A stretch of DNA of 62,992 nucleotides from an uncultured bacterium (GCA_938014335.1 CALLRP010000035.1:1-62992), one strand, 5' to 3'; positions 7,777 through 19,236 are shown, counted from the first letter of the stretch. Notes: generated by a model from the sequence alone, not told the origin. Numbers and translations: made by a program.

Positions 7777-10700
7777 GTGAAACGAATGAATAAATCCTAT
7801 TTAACGTTTCAACTTATTGTAATTTTGGGTTGTGCATTTTTTTTAGGCATACATTTGTATTATTCGGACGCAGAAGGGAAGAGAACGCAAACAAGTCAAT
7901 CAAAAAATCCTATTAATATTTCTTCCAATACAAATATCACCATGATACCCTCAAAACAAGATAGTAGAATTCAAGTAGCGTCTTCTGCTCCTACAGATGC
8001 TTTGATTGGACTCTTACCCTCTGTTGTTTCGGGGCAAATTGTTAATCTTGTTTACCCTACATGTGACCAGATAGATCTGAATTTCTTAGCAGACCCAACG
8101 GATGGAGCCTCTCCATTAGCAGTAGGCTTTAGACTTTTATACACCCTTTCGGGCTATGGACCCAATGATAGACCCAATATTAAAAACATTACATGGTATA
8201 TCAGTTCTCCGTCTGGGGGAAGACCAGGGACACAGGGTTTCCAATGGCAATTTCAAGTGGAACAACGATATGACCCTCGTGTTAATCCCGAACAACAGGT
8301 ATTTGTTATAGGTGGACAGAATACTCAATATTTCCAAACAGGGGGAAGATATACCATTGGAATGAGAGTTCGCGTTGAAGACCCCAATACGGGAGATTAT
8401 CGTTATTGTCCCGACACAATATATTATAAAGAGGATTACATAATTGTTCGTGAAGAACAACTACCCCAGGCTTCGTTTGAGGTAAAGGATTTAATAACCA
8501 ACGGACAGGGCCTGATGCCCCTCAATGACTGGGTACCTCTATTTTATTTCAACATGAAGTATAATCCAGACCAACCAGCTTTAAGAACCCTGGTTCAATT
8601 AAATTATCAACTTTACAGTAATAATAATTCTTTAACACCTGAAGATATTTTAGAATTCGGGCTATTTGCTGATTCAGGACCGGAAGGGAAACCGGATAGT
8701 GTATTGGACTTCGGTTATGATGGTCGGTGGGTATATATTCAGGGGACACCTAATTCATTCTACATAAGTCCGGGAACGCCAATGCTAACCTGGGACCGGT
8801 ATGGTTTTCCATATGAGATGCCGGATGGAACAGGGGTGTATTCAAGAGATTTAGATTATAATCTAAATTTTACAATGAACCCTGCCAGTTCTCAGTATGA
8901 TCCCACGGATCCCTTTGCAGCAGTGAGCCCGAGAAATAATCCACCGACAGAACTATTCCCATTTGTGAGAGTCCGAAATTTAGACCCAAATACAAGCAAT
9001 AATAGTGGTGTGGATACGAGTGAGGGGGTTCTACGTCAGTGGGTGACCTCAGGTCCTGACCCGGGACATGGTTTTATTGTTGCAGTAAGATTAACTTATA
9101 ATTGGAAGAATGGGAATAGGATGGGAGTAAGGGTCAGCAGGGCACGAATGCAACCTTATAGTGGTCCTAATCTGTCGGCAATCATTAGTAATGTTCCATT
9201 TACTTTTTGGAATTATGGTGTGTCTGCCTTCCCGACCCAGAGTAATGGAGAACCTGTAGATACATATAACCCTAACTTTTATCAGGGAGAAATTTTGAAT
9301 GCCGGTAATTTCTATACTGCCCATTTTAATGTTTATGACCTAACAGGGGACACAATTTTTGGCTATCGTCCGGGTGAGGATAGTAATCTTTCCAGTTGGC
9401 CCTTCTTTATGTATACTCCTGTAGCCGAACATTCAAGACCCCGTTGGGATATTTCCAACACATTTATTGAAGCAGTAACGGGCGAGATTATGGACCTTCG
9501 CCACATCTGGCCATTAGATGCATGGATTCCTGTATTAGGCATTAATATACATGGGGAACCAACAGCACAAATATGGGAATTGAATCTTGTGTTAACCGAC
9601 ATAGGTGGAGATCCCTACGGTCCCCCTGGAAATGGTGGTTTTAATCCGAATTATGCATTAGAGCCTATAACTACCTCCTCTGGAGGAGTTTGTGATACAG
9701 CGGTTCAAAACGATTATTCCTTCAATGGAGCATGGCTGTATCATGATTCCGATTCGGAGGAAGGGAACGGTGTCTTTAATGCTCCTACACCCCGTGATAG
9801 TTCAGGAAGTAGTTTTGGGATTGGCTTTACAGATGCACCTATGTATCCCGCATCCGTAGACCAGGGAGGGTCTGTTGAAACAAATATTTCATGGGAATAT
9901 GAACCCTTTCCTCCCGGAGGCGGAGACCCATGGTGGAAAGTTCGATTAAGATTTTCAGGAGGAAGAAGAAGATGCCCGCAAACCAGTCCGACCGGGTATT
10001 TTCATCCCGTGGCGGATTATTTTGAACCTGGGAGAACAGATACCGCTATTGAAAAACCAGATTATTTTGTTGTTCTGAGAACCAATAGTGGTAGAAAAGA
10101 TGTGTCGGGAAGGATGTCGGGTCCCGGAGCCCTTTTTGGTGGGGATTTCCGAGCATTTATAGAGCCGAGACGATGGAACCCTCGTGATGGAGGACATTGG
10201 GATGGTGGGATCTGGACAACAAATATGAATCTTGACCGTAGCAAAAAATACATACAGGATACAGAATGGATAGATGAACCATATCCATCCGGTTCAACTT
10301 CAGAAATTGAGCGTAGAATTAATCGTCCATGGTGGACAGAACGCTCACACACTCCGGATAATGTGAAGCCTCAAAGAATAGGATTTGAGGTGCATGACCT
10401 TGTTTTGACTTATAGCACTGATAATACCTATGGAAGAGAAACTTATATCCATCCTACCCAACCTGTTCCTATATCTAAACATGTAGTGGATATCGTTAAT
10501 TATGCATTTTATGATTGGAGAGGAGCGAACGGAATTACAAATTTGAGTTTATGGTCAGACCCGCCTATCCAATTAGGACTCAGTATTGATGTCTTTGGTA
10601 TTTTCAATCAACGTTTCTTATTAGGTTTAGCACCTCCATCTGACTTAATTCTTGACCCAGATACGAATCCTTTATTAAATTCAAGTAATGCGATAGGGTA

Positions 10701-13700
10701 TCTGTATAATACGGGCTTTCTCCCTGACTATTCGGAATCCGTTTACTGGACAGGACAGCCTATACCCAATTTGGATGAATTAACCTCATACCAGTTTGCA
10801 TTTGAAACGGTTCCTTTTGAACCTACTTTTGGTGACCCGTTATTACCTCGTTCCTTAACTCCGCGTAGTACAGCATATCCCAAGCCTTTTATTCAGCCCA
10901 CACTTCCCGATTACTATACATGGCCTATGAGATTAAATTTAGTAAATTTTGGGTCACGATGTATAGTCTATGCAGATGAAGGGACATTGGGAGATAACCT
11001 CGAATATTATCATTTCGACCCCACAGAAGACCCCAATGTTATTGAGACATGGCAAGGTGTCTGGGCAGGGTATAAAGATGATATATATTATGCGGAGTTA
11101 TTAGACGGCAACTTTGCAGGTGTGGATTTATCAGGCTGGTGGTTTATAGATAACAATGGTGGTAGGTACTATATAAAGAGCAATAGTGGAAATGTTTTAG
11201 AACTCGAAAATGGACATTCCGCTTATGTCTCTCCTTATATGATGAATGGCACTACATTATCTATTTCACAGTATCCTTACGGTGTGAGAGGTGGGCGAGC
11301 CAATGCGGTAGAACGCGGACCCTGGTTGGTAGTTAAAGATACGATGGTTCGGAACCGATACCCACAGATGGCAGATTGGCCAAACGGCTGGGGAAATAAT
11401 ACTGTGACTCCCGGTCCCAATGGAGAATCGCGTTCTGCACGAATTTTAAGACAAAAAGTAGAGTATAAATCCCAACCTGTAGCAGTATTAGGATTGAATC
11501 TTTCGGGTTCAGATGACCCTGTGGTAAATCGTACAGGTCCTGTTGCACTTAATAGCATATATGTGGCATTCTGGGGACCCGAATTTGACCCTTCGGACTT
11601 AACTCCATTAGATAGCACAGGAGGAACACTCCCTTCTTCAGGTGTCTTACTTTATGAAGATACGAACGGCGATGGTGTGTTTACGGGTCCTATATTCTTA
11701 GATACTGTATCAGTGCCTGTTTTCACTGACAGGATAGTCCCCTTAGTTCCAGGTTCATTAGAATGGGGTATCAAACCCGAACCTGTAGATTTAGATGGTG
11801 ATAATATTCCGGATGATTTGAGTGGTGATGGTATTATCACAGATGGAACTGTTGATTTATCTGACCCTGAAAGGCCTCAATTGAACTCTGCTCAAAAGAA
11901 AGCGTGGGACGGATTAAAAGACCTTGCTTGGGTATTAAAATTAACACCGGCGCAACCGTGGACACTTCCCCAATCCGATGTCCGTTCCGGAGGACCTAAT
12001 CCACCTTCAAGTGCAAAGAGTTTAGATAGTAGTAATGATAATTCATTATTACCACTATCACCTGAAATAGTAAAAGATATTAAAGAATCCGAGAAATTAG
12101 CCGTTTCTACCAAGAAATCCTTACTTTTAGATATATCTGCTCCTGAATATGATGATGAAGGCATTGCAAATCTTGTTCCGATGGAAAAAAATGAAAAAGC
12201 ACTTACAGCAGGCGGTCATCGTGGAGATGATTTGTTTGTTGTTATTAGGACATCAGATACCGTGAGTGCTTTTGAAGAGTTCCGTTGTGTGGTTCCGGCT
12301 CGGCTACCCGATAGAACACCGACATCTGCACAATTTGCAGGTGTTGTTTTCTCTCAGGGAGGTCTAACTTCTCGTGGAGCTGTTGTCAAGACTAACCCTG
12401 AAGAAGGTGGATTACAAGATTTCTATGGGCATGACATGTTACAGGTAAGTGTTCCAGCGAGGGTGGTTGATTTAACGGATGCCCTCCTCCCACCCTCTAC
12501 TAGTGGAATAAAAACACCTGTTATTACCCCCGGTGGACAACCGATTGCTATTTTAGGCGTTGATGCATCCATGAATCGGGTAGAGAATTTAATTGCTTAT
12601 GGCAATGGAACGGCTGCTTCTGCGGGGGACAAAGCTTTTACCCCTGATTCACGAGACATTATCATCCCGGAAACGAGTCTCAAAGGTTTTTATGCTAATG
12701 GTGCCTGGACGACAAATGTGGTGGGGATGTGGTTAGTTGCTTACGGGCAGGCAGACCAGGAAGTTAATAAACGCGTAGAGGCATTTGAAATTACAGGTGT
12801 TCAGGGACGAACTTTAAGACTTCGTGCAGGAACTCCCAAAAATGGAAGTCCCTGGTATGTTGTTAAAGACCCAACTTTCTTAGAACAGGTAATAGTCGAA
12901 TTTTACAACTCGAATACCCAAACTACGGTCCGTAGTTTTGACCCCTATAACGATTTGTTGCCTTTGGATGAAGAAGACCCTGCCAATGGTAAGGTGAGTG
13001 GCGTTTCCATATGGCGGGATAATGATTGGGACCCAAGAAATACAAATGGTGTCTTTGACCCGCCTATTATCAATAACGATGGGACAGTAGATTATATTGA
13101 TTTGCCATTGCGAGTGGATGCCGCTCCTGTATGGTATTCGCGTCCGGGCGATCCGCGTTATCAGGTTCGATTTGTTTTCTCATCACCTGGAACGGATAAT
13201 AGCATAGGTCGTGACGCAACCCAAGGAGGGACACCCTATGTCTCGCAACCACGGCTTCGTCAACCTATTCCCGTATGTTTTGGAGATTGTCCCAGTGAGA
13301 ATGGATATGGTCCTGACTTCTTTGTAGTGATTCGTACATCCCAAGCAATAAGTGCGGGTGATGCATTTCAAGCAGCGATTGTGTCATTCGGTGGTGACAC
13401 ACCAACAGAGCCCGATCCCGATAACTTTATTCGGACCTATCCAGGTTCCGGTGATTATAACGATGGATTGTTCTATCTGTACTCTGAATTCCCATGGGGC
13501 AATCGTGGATTGGGATTCATCAGCTTCTTTAAAGACCCACTTATTTATCGGTATTGGGCATATAACGATAGACTTCGGAAATGGACTGCACGAGCAGAAG
13601 TGGATATGAGTCAGGCACAGTCAGACAGATTGGGATTGAACTGGATTCGAACCCATCCTGTAGCTTCTGGACGGACAAAAACTATTGTTGCGTTACAGGT

Positions 13701-16700
13701 ACCTACTGTTGATTTTACTGTAGATAAACAAAGACAAGTTCCCGGTGGACAAGTTAAATTTACTTTAATCCCCGGCAGTGGGATAACTGTATCCTCTGTT
13801 CAATGGGATTTCGGAGATGGGACACAATCTACAGATAAAAACCCCACACACACATATTCGCAGGCAGGAACTTATACAGTAGGTGTTGTAATACAGGATA
13901 AAAATGGATTGAGTGCTTCTAAGATTAAGAGAGACTATATAGAAATATTGAGCGCTCCTTTTGTTAGTTTTTCTGCCCAACCTACATCTGGATATATTAC
14001 ACCTGACGCTATGGGTGAAAGAGTTCCCGGTCTGGATGTGCAATTTAGAGATGCTTCTTTGGGAACGGATGTGTGGAAACCAGTGGCATGGTCATGGAGT
14101 TTTGGGGATAATATTCCAGCAATAGAATCTACACAACAGAACCCAATTCATCGCTATATAAAGGAAGGGTTCTACTCTGTAACCCTCGAGGTAACATTTA
14201 AAAATGTTAACACAAATGAAACCATGAAATTATGTTACCTTATACCGAACTATGTGACCGTTGGACCCTGTATTGGTTGTCCCTCAACGACAGAAGGTGA
14301 AGGACAGGGAGAAGGTTCAACAGAAGGAGCAGGACAGGAAGAACCCAGTGCGACATTCTCTGTGCAATCCATTATTAAAGATAAAGAGGCTCTCTTACCA
14401 TTAACAGATTGGGTTCCTTTGTTTAATTTTACGATGGGTTATGACCCAGAAAATCCCGCCCCAAGAGTTTTAAAGTCATTAGTTTATAGGATACGGGCTG
14501 ATAAAAGAAGTGATGGAGAACTAAATTATGGGAATCAAGGTGGACCTAATGTAACTGACTTGTTAGAGTTTGCATTATTTAAAGAAAATTATACAAAGAG
14601 AGAAGAATACAATAACCAGTTAGACCCGTATTATGACCAATTGCTTTTCAAATGGAATTCCGATGGAACACCATTAGCACAACTTTTAACACAAAATCCA
14701 TATTCTCCTGAAGGTCTTACTTATAGATTGAACTTTATAGGTAGTGGAACGCCTGATAAGCCTGATTTCCCTGTTGAAACAGCACCCAAACAAGATGAAG
14801 GATTTGATGGAAATTCATATATTGTTGCAGTTCGGACCTCAGCTACATGGCGTAGCCAGACTACAATGGCTTGTGATGTTCTTCGTGCGGAAATGGTGAA
14901 ACGAAATGGTATTTTCCCCAGAAATGCAGACGGTGAGCCCATTGATGAATATGACCCGAATTTCTATGACGCAGATAACCCTGAAAAAATGATCTCTGAT
15001 GGTGGTTATTCTGCCAGTTTCGCTGTTTGGGATTTAAATGGCATAATCAATCCAGAACAATGGATATATAATGGATTTGACGCATGGAATTATCCCACAC
15101 GATTATATACTCCTCTTGCAGAGCATACAAGGCCTAAGTGGTCAAAGTTTGACCAATTACTGTATATGTATGCTGGCGAACTACTATCCTTCCGTCGATT
15201 AGTTGCTATGGATACATGGAGACCTGTGATTGGGATAAATGTACATTCAACGAAATCCGTTCACGCGGATGCTTATGACCCATTAGTAGGTCCACGATTT
15301 ACAGCAGAAAAGAGAATCTGGCCACAACTTCGCGAAGTAAATGTCATATTTACAGATATAGGTGCTGACCCCTATGGTCCTCCTGGAAATGGTGGTTTTG
15401 ACCCAAGAGAAGCATTGGATAAAGTATCAACACAAATCAATAGTTTGCTGATTAATTCTGACCGATTATTGTTCCAGGATATCATTTTCAATGGTGTATG
15501 GGTATGGCACGATACAAATAATAATGGAAAATTTGACCCACCTACACCTCTTCCTAATGGACAGGGTGTTCAACTCAATGGGGATTACCCAATGTTGCCG
15601 GAGACAATTATAGGCGTTAATCTGTCAGAAGGTTTTGTTCTACCTACGGGACAATTATTAAATTGGGAATATATACCTTTCCCACCTGGAGGAGGAGACC
15701 CATGGTGGAAAATGAATATGCGTTTCTTCTATGGTAGAAGAAGATCTGTTAGTCCCAGTGATACTGATGTATCAGGACATGTAGAACCCGTTCCTGATAA
15801 TTTTGGCGGTACTGCTACAGGAAGTGAATATTCTTGTGATTATTTTGTTGTAATACGCACGGATAGTGGATTTAAAGATGTATCGCAAACCATTCCTGAT
15901 GGTAATGGTGTGATGATGGGTGCAGATTTTCGTGTGTTTATCGAACCTAGAAGAATTGACAGTAATGGAAGACCAACAGGGGGCATTTATGTAGATTCTC
16001 AAATACCGCCATTAGGTGGACTTTTAGATGGTGGGGGTCCTCCATGGCAATCCGATTCAAGGTGGGGTGCACAAGAACCCTGGTGGAATCAGAGAACTGT
16101 AAATGAAAAATCTACAAAACCTATGAAAGTAGGATTAGATGTTCATGATTTGGTTTTAACCTATACATCGGATTCTCCGTACAAATTTGAGTCAGATATA
16201 TTCTTTGGTTCAGGTTCTATCAATTTAGGAAATTGTTTGGGTTATTCTTCTGGATTATATGATAATCCGAAGGATTTTGATAAATGGATGGATCCAGATG
16301 GAAAGATAAGAACTCAATTCTTGAATTTACATTCTGTGGGTGTATTAAGATGGCGTGAATTTGGTGGTTTTACCTACTTGATAAACGATACGAATACTTT
16401 TACAGTTAGTTATGATTATACCCATACGAGAGGGCAGTATGCCTATGAAACCGTTCCATTTGACCACATTTCTATTTTAGGCCCGGACACTCGTTCCCCC
16501 GCTTATGTGAATCCTTTGGATCAACCTATTTTACCTGATTATACAACATGGTCCCGTAATGTGGGTCCCAATGAATATCCACGAGCAAGTCAATGGGCTC
16601 CGGAATTTAATCGTGCAAGACTATTAACACAAAAGACAGATATAAATTCAGAACATACTGCTATGTTAGGTATTAATTTAGTGGGCTCTGGAGATTATGT

Positions 16701-19236
16701 GGTTAACAATGAAGGACAAGTCCCCCCGTCTATAGCCAAAATTGTTGTTGCATTCTGGGGTCCTGATTTTTCACCTGATATACTTATGCCGTTAGACCCG
16801 GATGGGAAGAGTTATGATTCCGGTGTTCTACTCTGGGAAGATAGTGATAAAAATGGAATTTTCTTCGAGCCGAAGTTATTGGCAACATATTGGGATTTAC
16901 CCATGCCCAATATCGGTGATAAACCTGTACCGCTAAATAATTTGCAGTGGAGCTCTCAACCTGAACCTATAGATATTGATGGGGACGGTATTCCCGATGA
17001 TATGAATGGGGATGGTTTGTTTGACCAGCGAGACTATGCGTGGGTCCTAACAATGTTTCCAAAGGAAAGATGGACATTACCCACCGATGATTTTATGAAT
17101 TTCCTTTTCCCAAATATCCCCATAGAATGTGGAAATATAGATTTTACCCAGGTTGATTTTGATAAAAGTTTGAAGGAAAAATCTAATGAACAGACAGATA
17201 CTTTAAGTAGCTCAAGTTTAATGTTGGCAAAACAATTAGCAGAACAGGGAGATAACAACCCCGGAGATGATTTGTTTATCACAATTAGAACAAATGACAA
17301 AGCAAAACGGTTCCAGTCATTCCGTGCTATTATTCCTGCAACTTTACCGGGAAGAAGTGATGCAGAGAAAAAGGCGGGCATTCAGTTCTATCCTCAAGTT
17401 AATACCAGTTCCACTGCATATATCAAGTCAAGTTCAGAGGAAGATCCCGTTCAGGATTTCTATGGGAACGATATGCTAGAAATAAATATCCCGGTGCAGA
17501 TATATGACTTTACAAGTCAACAACAGGCAATTATTCCTGGAGGTGCTTCTTTCGCTGTTATGGGATTTGATATTTCAACAAATAGACCCGAGGATAGTTT
17601 GTATCAAGGAACGAATGGAGTGGGTTCCGAAAAAACATTTACAGTAACTAATGTATCTTTTGAACCCAACTCGCTCATCGGAGATTTCCTGATAGATTCA
17701 AACTATGAATCGTATGAAATTACTGGGAATACGACCAATCAGGTATATCTATTAAGTGGGACACCTCGTAATGGAGCCTGGAGAATAGAGAGAAATCCCA
17801 GTTTCTTAGAAGAAGTTACATTAGAATTTTATGATGAAGGGACAAAAGCAAACTTTAATCCGTTGAATGATTTATTACCTCTTAACATCGACCCACAGAT
17901 TAGTGGTGTGGCATTGTATCGTGATAACGATACCGACCCAAGAAATAGGAACGGTATGTTTGATGCAGACATAGATATACCGATTCCATTAGATGCAACA
18001 CCATACTATATAGGTCAAACAGGGGAAGCCACTCAAGTGAAATTTGTATTTTCAAGTCCCGGAACGGATAATGTTCCCCTTCCTCGTGAACAACAAGCAA
18101 GGAATCGTCAATGGGTGCCAACATCTTTTGGGACAAACAACAAAAATCCTTTCTATGGTCCTGATTTCTTTGTCGTTTTGCGTGCATCCGATAAGATGAA
18201 AACAGGCGTAAACTTCAGAATTGGAATAGTAAACTGGGGACCTAATACTCCAACAGAACCTGACCCGGATACATGGGCTCGTCTCTCAGGTGAACAGAGG
18301 AATGATTTCCGAAAATTCCGGGAGTTTCCATGGGGCACCAGAGGACTTGGTTTTATTACTTACTTTAAAAATCCACCCCTCCGCTACTATATGGATGGAA
18401 AGAAGGCAGGAACCAAAGCAGATAACTCAGGTGTCAACTGGCTTCGTTCTCATTGCACAAAGAAACGTAGAACAGGTGTGATTAATTCTATAAAGAAACC
18501 CGTTGCCCCATCATCGTTAGTCATAGAGTCCTCTTCGTTATCTGAATTACCTATTCAGACCTTAGAAGGGCAGGAAGTAACATTAGTAATATACGGACGG
18601 AATTTTGGTAGTAGTCCTATAGTGCGTTTGTCCGGTTATCAAGTCCGTATAGTTCAGGTTACAGATACTGCTATCACTATAGCGATTAGCACGATGCCCG
18701 GAGTGGTTCCTACAGAACCCGTAGTTTTGTTGGTGAGAAATACAACTACCGGTGATGAAGCCTCACGAACGGATTTGTTTACACTTACATCAAAACCAAT
18801 AGGAAAAATCCCTGTTATCAATTCTATAAATCCAAGCAAAGCAACATCCAAAGAATTCCCCGTAACTATACAAGGAGCTAATTTCTCGACTATTGAGAAC
18901 ATTGCTGTCTATTTTGGAAATACATTAATGCCAGTTCAGTCTGTCTCCGCAGATGGAACCTCTATTCTTGTAACATTCCCATTAGGAGGAATTCCTACAG
19001 TAGGTCTTCTGGATGTAACTGTAAAAAATATAGACCAGAAAACAGAAAAGACACTTGTAGGTGGATTTGAATATGTAAACGATGCTCAAAAACCGAAGAA
19101 GCGTTTCTATATGTTTGGATGTGGTGAAAGACAAAGTATACACTCAACAAATATAATGTCTTATGCCTATGATATTAGTTTAATAGTTATCGTTTTGTGT
19201 TTTCTCCTGTGCGTCAAAAGAAAGCAGACAATATAA
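7777..19236 (+). CDS. Giant secreted surface protein, duplicated unit with PKD and IPT/TIG domains (3819 aa)
   Basis: GTG start with AAGGAG eight bases upstream. Residues 9-27 are a signal/anchor helix. A unit from about residue 227 to 1970 is followed by two PKD domains (about 1975-2058 with WDFGDGT, and 2064-2160 with WSFGDN), then a Gly/Glu linker (about 2169-2190), then a diverged second copy of the unit (about 2190-3550). Matching landmarks include DWVPLF, DPYGPPGNGGF, PFPPGGGDPWWK, HDLVLTY, VAFWGP and FPWG.RGLGFI. Asp-rich loops (DIDGDGIPDDMNGDG) look calcium-binding. Two IPT/TIG-like beta domains lie near 3575-3770. The end is FGCGE, a membrane span (about 3795-3812) and a basic tail CVKRKQTI, like a C-terminal surface-sorting signal. 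No enzyme motif is seen. It is probably a cell-surface or secreted structural/adhesive protein, perhaps exported by the nearby T2SS. Confidence 0.9.
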   Translation: MKRMNKSYLTFQLIVILGCAFFLGIHLYYSDAEGKRTQTSQSKNPINISSNTNITMIPSKQDSRIQVASSAPTDALIGLLPSVVSGQIVNLVYPTCDQIDLNFLADPTDGASPLAVGFRLLYTLSGYGPNDRPNIKNITWYISSPSGGRPGTQGFQWQFQVEQRYDPRVNPEQQVFVIGGQNTQYFQTGGRYTIGMRVRVEDPNTGDYRYCPDTIYYKEDYIIVREEQLPQASFEVKDLITNGQGLMPLNDWVPLFYFNMKYNPDQPALRTLVQLNYQLYSNNNSLTPEDILEFGLFADSGPEGKPDSVLDFGYDGRWVYIQGTPNSFYISPGTPMLTWDRYGFPYEMPDGTGVYSRDLDYNLNFTMNPASSQYDPTDPFAAVSPRNNPPTELFPFVRVRNLDPNTSNNSGVDTSEGVLRQWVTSGPDPGHGFIVAVRLTYNWKNGNRMGVRVSRARMQPYSGPNLSAIISNVPFTFWNYGVSAFPTQSNGEPVDTYNPNFYQGEILNAGNFYTAHFNVYDLTGDTIFGYRPGEDSNLSSWPFFMYTPVAEHSRPRWDISNTFIEAVTGEIMDLRHIWPLDAWIPVLGINIHGEPTAQIWELNLVLTDIGGDPYGPPGNGGFNPNYALEPITTSSGGVCDTAVQNDYSFNGAWLYHDSDSEEGNGVFNAPTPRDSSGSSFGIGFTDAPMYPASVDQGGSVETNISWEYEPFPPGGGDPWWKVRLRFSGGRRRCPQTSPTGYFHPVADYFEPGRTDTAIEKPDYFVVLRTNSGRKDVSGRMSGPGALFGGDFRAFIEPRRWNPRDGGHWDGGIWTTNMNLDRSKKYIQDTEWIDEPYPSGSTSEIERRINRPWWTERSHTPDNVKPQRIGFEVHDLVLTYSTDNTYGRETYIHPTQPVPISKHVVDIVNYAFYDWRGANGITNLSLWSDPPIQLGLSIDVFGIFNQRFLLGLAPPSDLILDPDTNPLLNSSNAIGYLYNTGFLPDYSESVYWTGQPIPNLDELTSYQFAFETVPFEPTFGDPLLPRSLTPRSTAYPKPFIQPTLPDYYTWPMRLNLVNFGSRCIVYADEGTLGDNLEYYHFDPTEDPNVIETWQGVWAGYKDDIYYAELLDGNFAGVDLSGWWFIDNNGGRYYIKSNSGNVLELENGHSAYVSPYMMNGTTLSISQYPYGVRGGRANAVERGPWLVVKDTMVRNRYPQMADWPNGWGNNTVTPGPNGESRSARILRQKVEYKSQPVAVLGLNLSGSDDPVVNRTGPVALNSIYVAFWGPEFDPSDLTPLDSTGGTLPSSGVLLYEDTNGDGVFTGPIFLDTVSVPVFTDRIVPLVPGSLEWGIKPEPVDLDGDNIPDDLSGDGIITDGTVDLSDPERPQLNSAQKKAWDGLKDLAWVLKLTPAQPWTLPQSDVRSGGPNPPSSAKSLDSSNDNSLLPLSPEIVKDIKESEKLAVSTKKSLLLDISAPEYDDEGIANLVPMEKNEKALTAGGHRGDDLFVVIRTSDTVSAFEEFRCVVPARLPDRTPTSAQFAGVVFSQGGLTSRGAVVKTNPEEGGLQDFYGHDMLQVSVPARVVDLTDALLPPSTSGIKTPVITPGGQPIAILGVDASMNRVENLIAYGNGTAASAGDKAFTPDSRDIIIPETSLKGFYANGAWTTNVVGMWLVAYGQADQEVNKRVEAFEITGVQGRTLRLRAGTPKNGSPWYVVKDPTFLEQVIVEFYNSNTQTTVRSFDPYNDLLPLDEEDPANGKVSGVSIWRDNDWDPRNTNGVFDPPIINNDGTVDYIDLPLRVDAAPVWYSRPGDPRYQVRFVFSSPGTDNSIGRDATQGGTPYVSQPRLRQPIPVCFGDCPSENGYGPDFFVVIRTSQAISAGDAFQAAIVSFGGDTPTEPDPDNFIRTYPGSGDYNDGLFYLYSEFPWGNRGLGFISFFKDPLIYRYWAYNDRLRKWTARAEVDMSQAQSDRLGLNWIRTHPVASGRTKTIVALQVPTVDFTVDKQRQVPGGQVKFTLIPGSGITVSSVQWDFGDGTQSTDKNPTHTYSQAGTYTVGVVIQDKNGLSASKIKRDYIEILSAPFVSFSAQPTSGYITPDAMGERVPGLDVQFRDASLGTDVWKPVAWSWSFGDNIPAIESTQQNPIHRYIKEGFYSVTLEVTFKNVNTNETMKLCYLIPNYVTVGPCIGCPSTTEGEGQGEGSTEGAGQEEPSATFSVQSIIKDKEALLPLTDWVPLFNFTMGYDPENPAPRVLKSLVYRIRADKRSDGELNYGNQGGPNVTDLLEFALFKENYTKREEYNNQLDPYYDQLLFKWNSDGTPLAQLLTQNPYSPEGLTYRLNFIGSGTPDKPDFPVETAPKQDEGFDGNSYIVAVRTSATWRSQTTMACDVLRAEMVKRNGIFPRNADGEPIDEYDPNFYDADNPEKMISDGGYSASFAVWDLNGIINPEQWIYNGFDAWNYPTRLYTPLAEHTRPKWSKFDQLLYMYAGELLSFRRLVAMDTWRPVIGINVHSTKSVHADAYDPLVGPRFTAEKRIWPQLREVNVIFTDIGADPYGPPGNGGFDPREALDKVSTQINSLLINSDRLLFQDIIFNGVWVWHDTNNNGKFDPPTPLPNGQGVQLNGDYPMLPETIIGVNLSEGFVLPTGQLLNWEYIPFPPGGGDPWWKMNMRFFYGRRRSVSPSDTDVSGHVEPVPDNFGGTATGSEYSCDYFVVIRTDSGFKDVSQTIPDGNGVMMGADFRVFIEPRRIDSNGRPTGGIYVDSQIPPLGGLLDGGGPPWQSDSRWGAQEPWWNQRTVNEKSTKPMKVGLDVHDLVLTYTSDSPYKFESDIFFGSGSINLGNCLGYSSGLYDNPKDFDKWMDPDGKIRTQFLNLHSVGVLRWREFGGFTYLINDTNTFTVSYDYTHTRGQYAYETVPFDHISILGPDTRSPAYVNPLDQPILPDYTTWSRNVGPNEYPRASQWAPEFNRARLLTQKTDINSEHTAMLGINLVGSGDYVVNNEGQVPPSIAKIVVAFWGPDFSPDILMPLDPDGKSYDSGVLLWEDSDKNGIFFEPKLLATYWDLPMPNIGDKPVPLNNLQWSSQPEPIDIDGDGIPDDMNGDGLFDQRDYAWVLTMFPKERWTLPTDDFMNFLFPNIPIECGNIDFTQVDFDKSLKEKSNEQTDTLSSSSLMLAKQLAEQGDNNPGDDLFITIRTNDKAKRFQSFRAIIPATLPGRSDAEKKAGIQFYPQVNTSSTAYIKSSSEEDPVQDFYGNDMLEINIPVQIYDFTSQQQAIIPGGASFAVMGFDISTNRPEDSLYQGTNGVGSEKTFTVTNVSFEPNSLIGDFLIDSNYESYEITGNTTNQVYLLSGTPRNGAWRIERNPSFLEEVTLEFYDEGTKANFNPLNDLLPLNIDPQISGVALYRDNDTDPRNRNGMFDADIDIPIPLDATPYYIGQTGEATQVKFVFSSPGTDNVPLPREQQARNRQWVPTSFGTNNKNPFYGPDFFVVLRASDKMKTGVNFRIGIVNWGPNTPTEPDPDTWARLSGEQRNDFRKFREFPWGTRGLGFITYFKNPPLRYYMDGKKAGTKADNSGVNWLRSHCTKKRRTGVINSIKKPVAPSSLVIESSSLSELPIQTLEGQEVTLVIYGRNFGSSPIVRLSGYQVRIVQVTDTAITIAISTMPGVVPTEPVVLLVRNTTTGDEASRTDLFTLTSKPIGKIPVINSINPSKATSKEFPVTIQGANFSTIENIAVYFGNTLMPVQSVSADGTSILVTFPLGGIPTVGLLDVTVKNIDQKTEKTLVGGFEYVNDAQKPKKRFYMFGCGERQSIHSTNIMSYAYDISLIVIVLCFLLCVKRKQTI

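Noticed and set aside
13352..13609. Plus-strand 85-codon frame within the giant gene, and the many antisense frames under large genes
   Set aside because: They lack ribosome sites and domains, and lie wholly inside well-supported genes in other frames.
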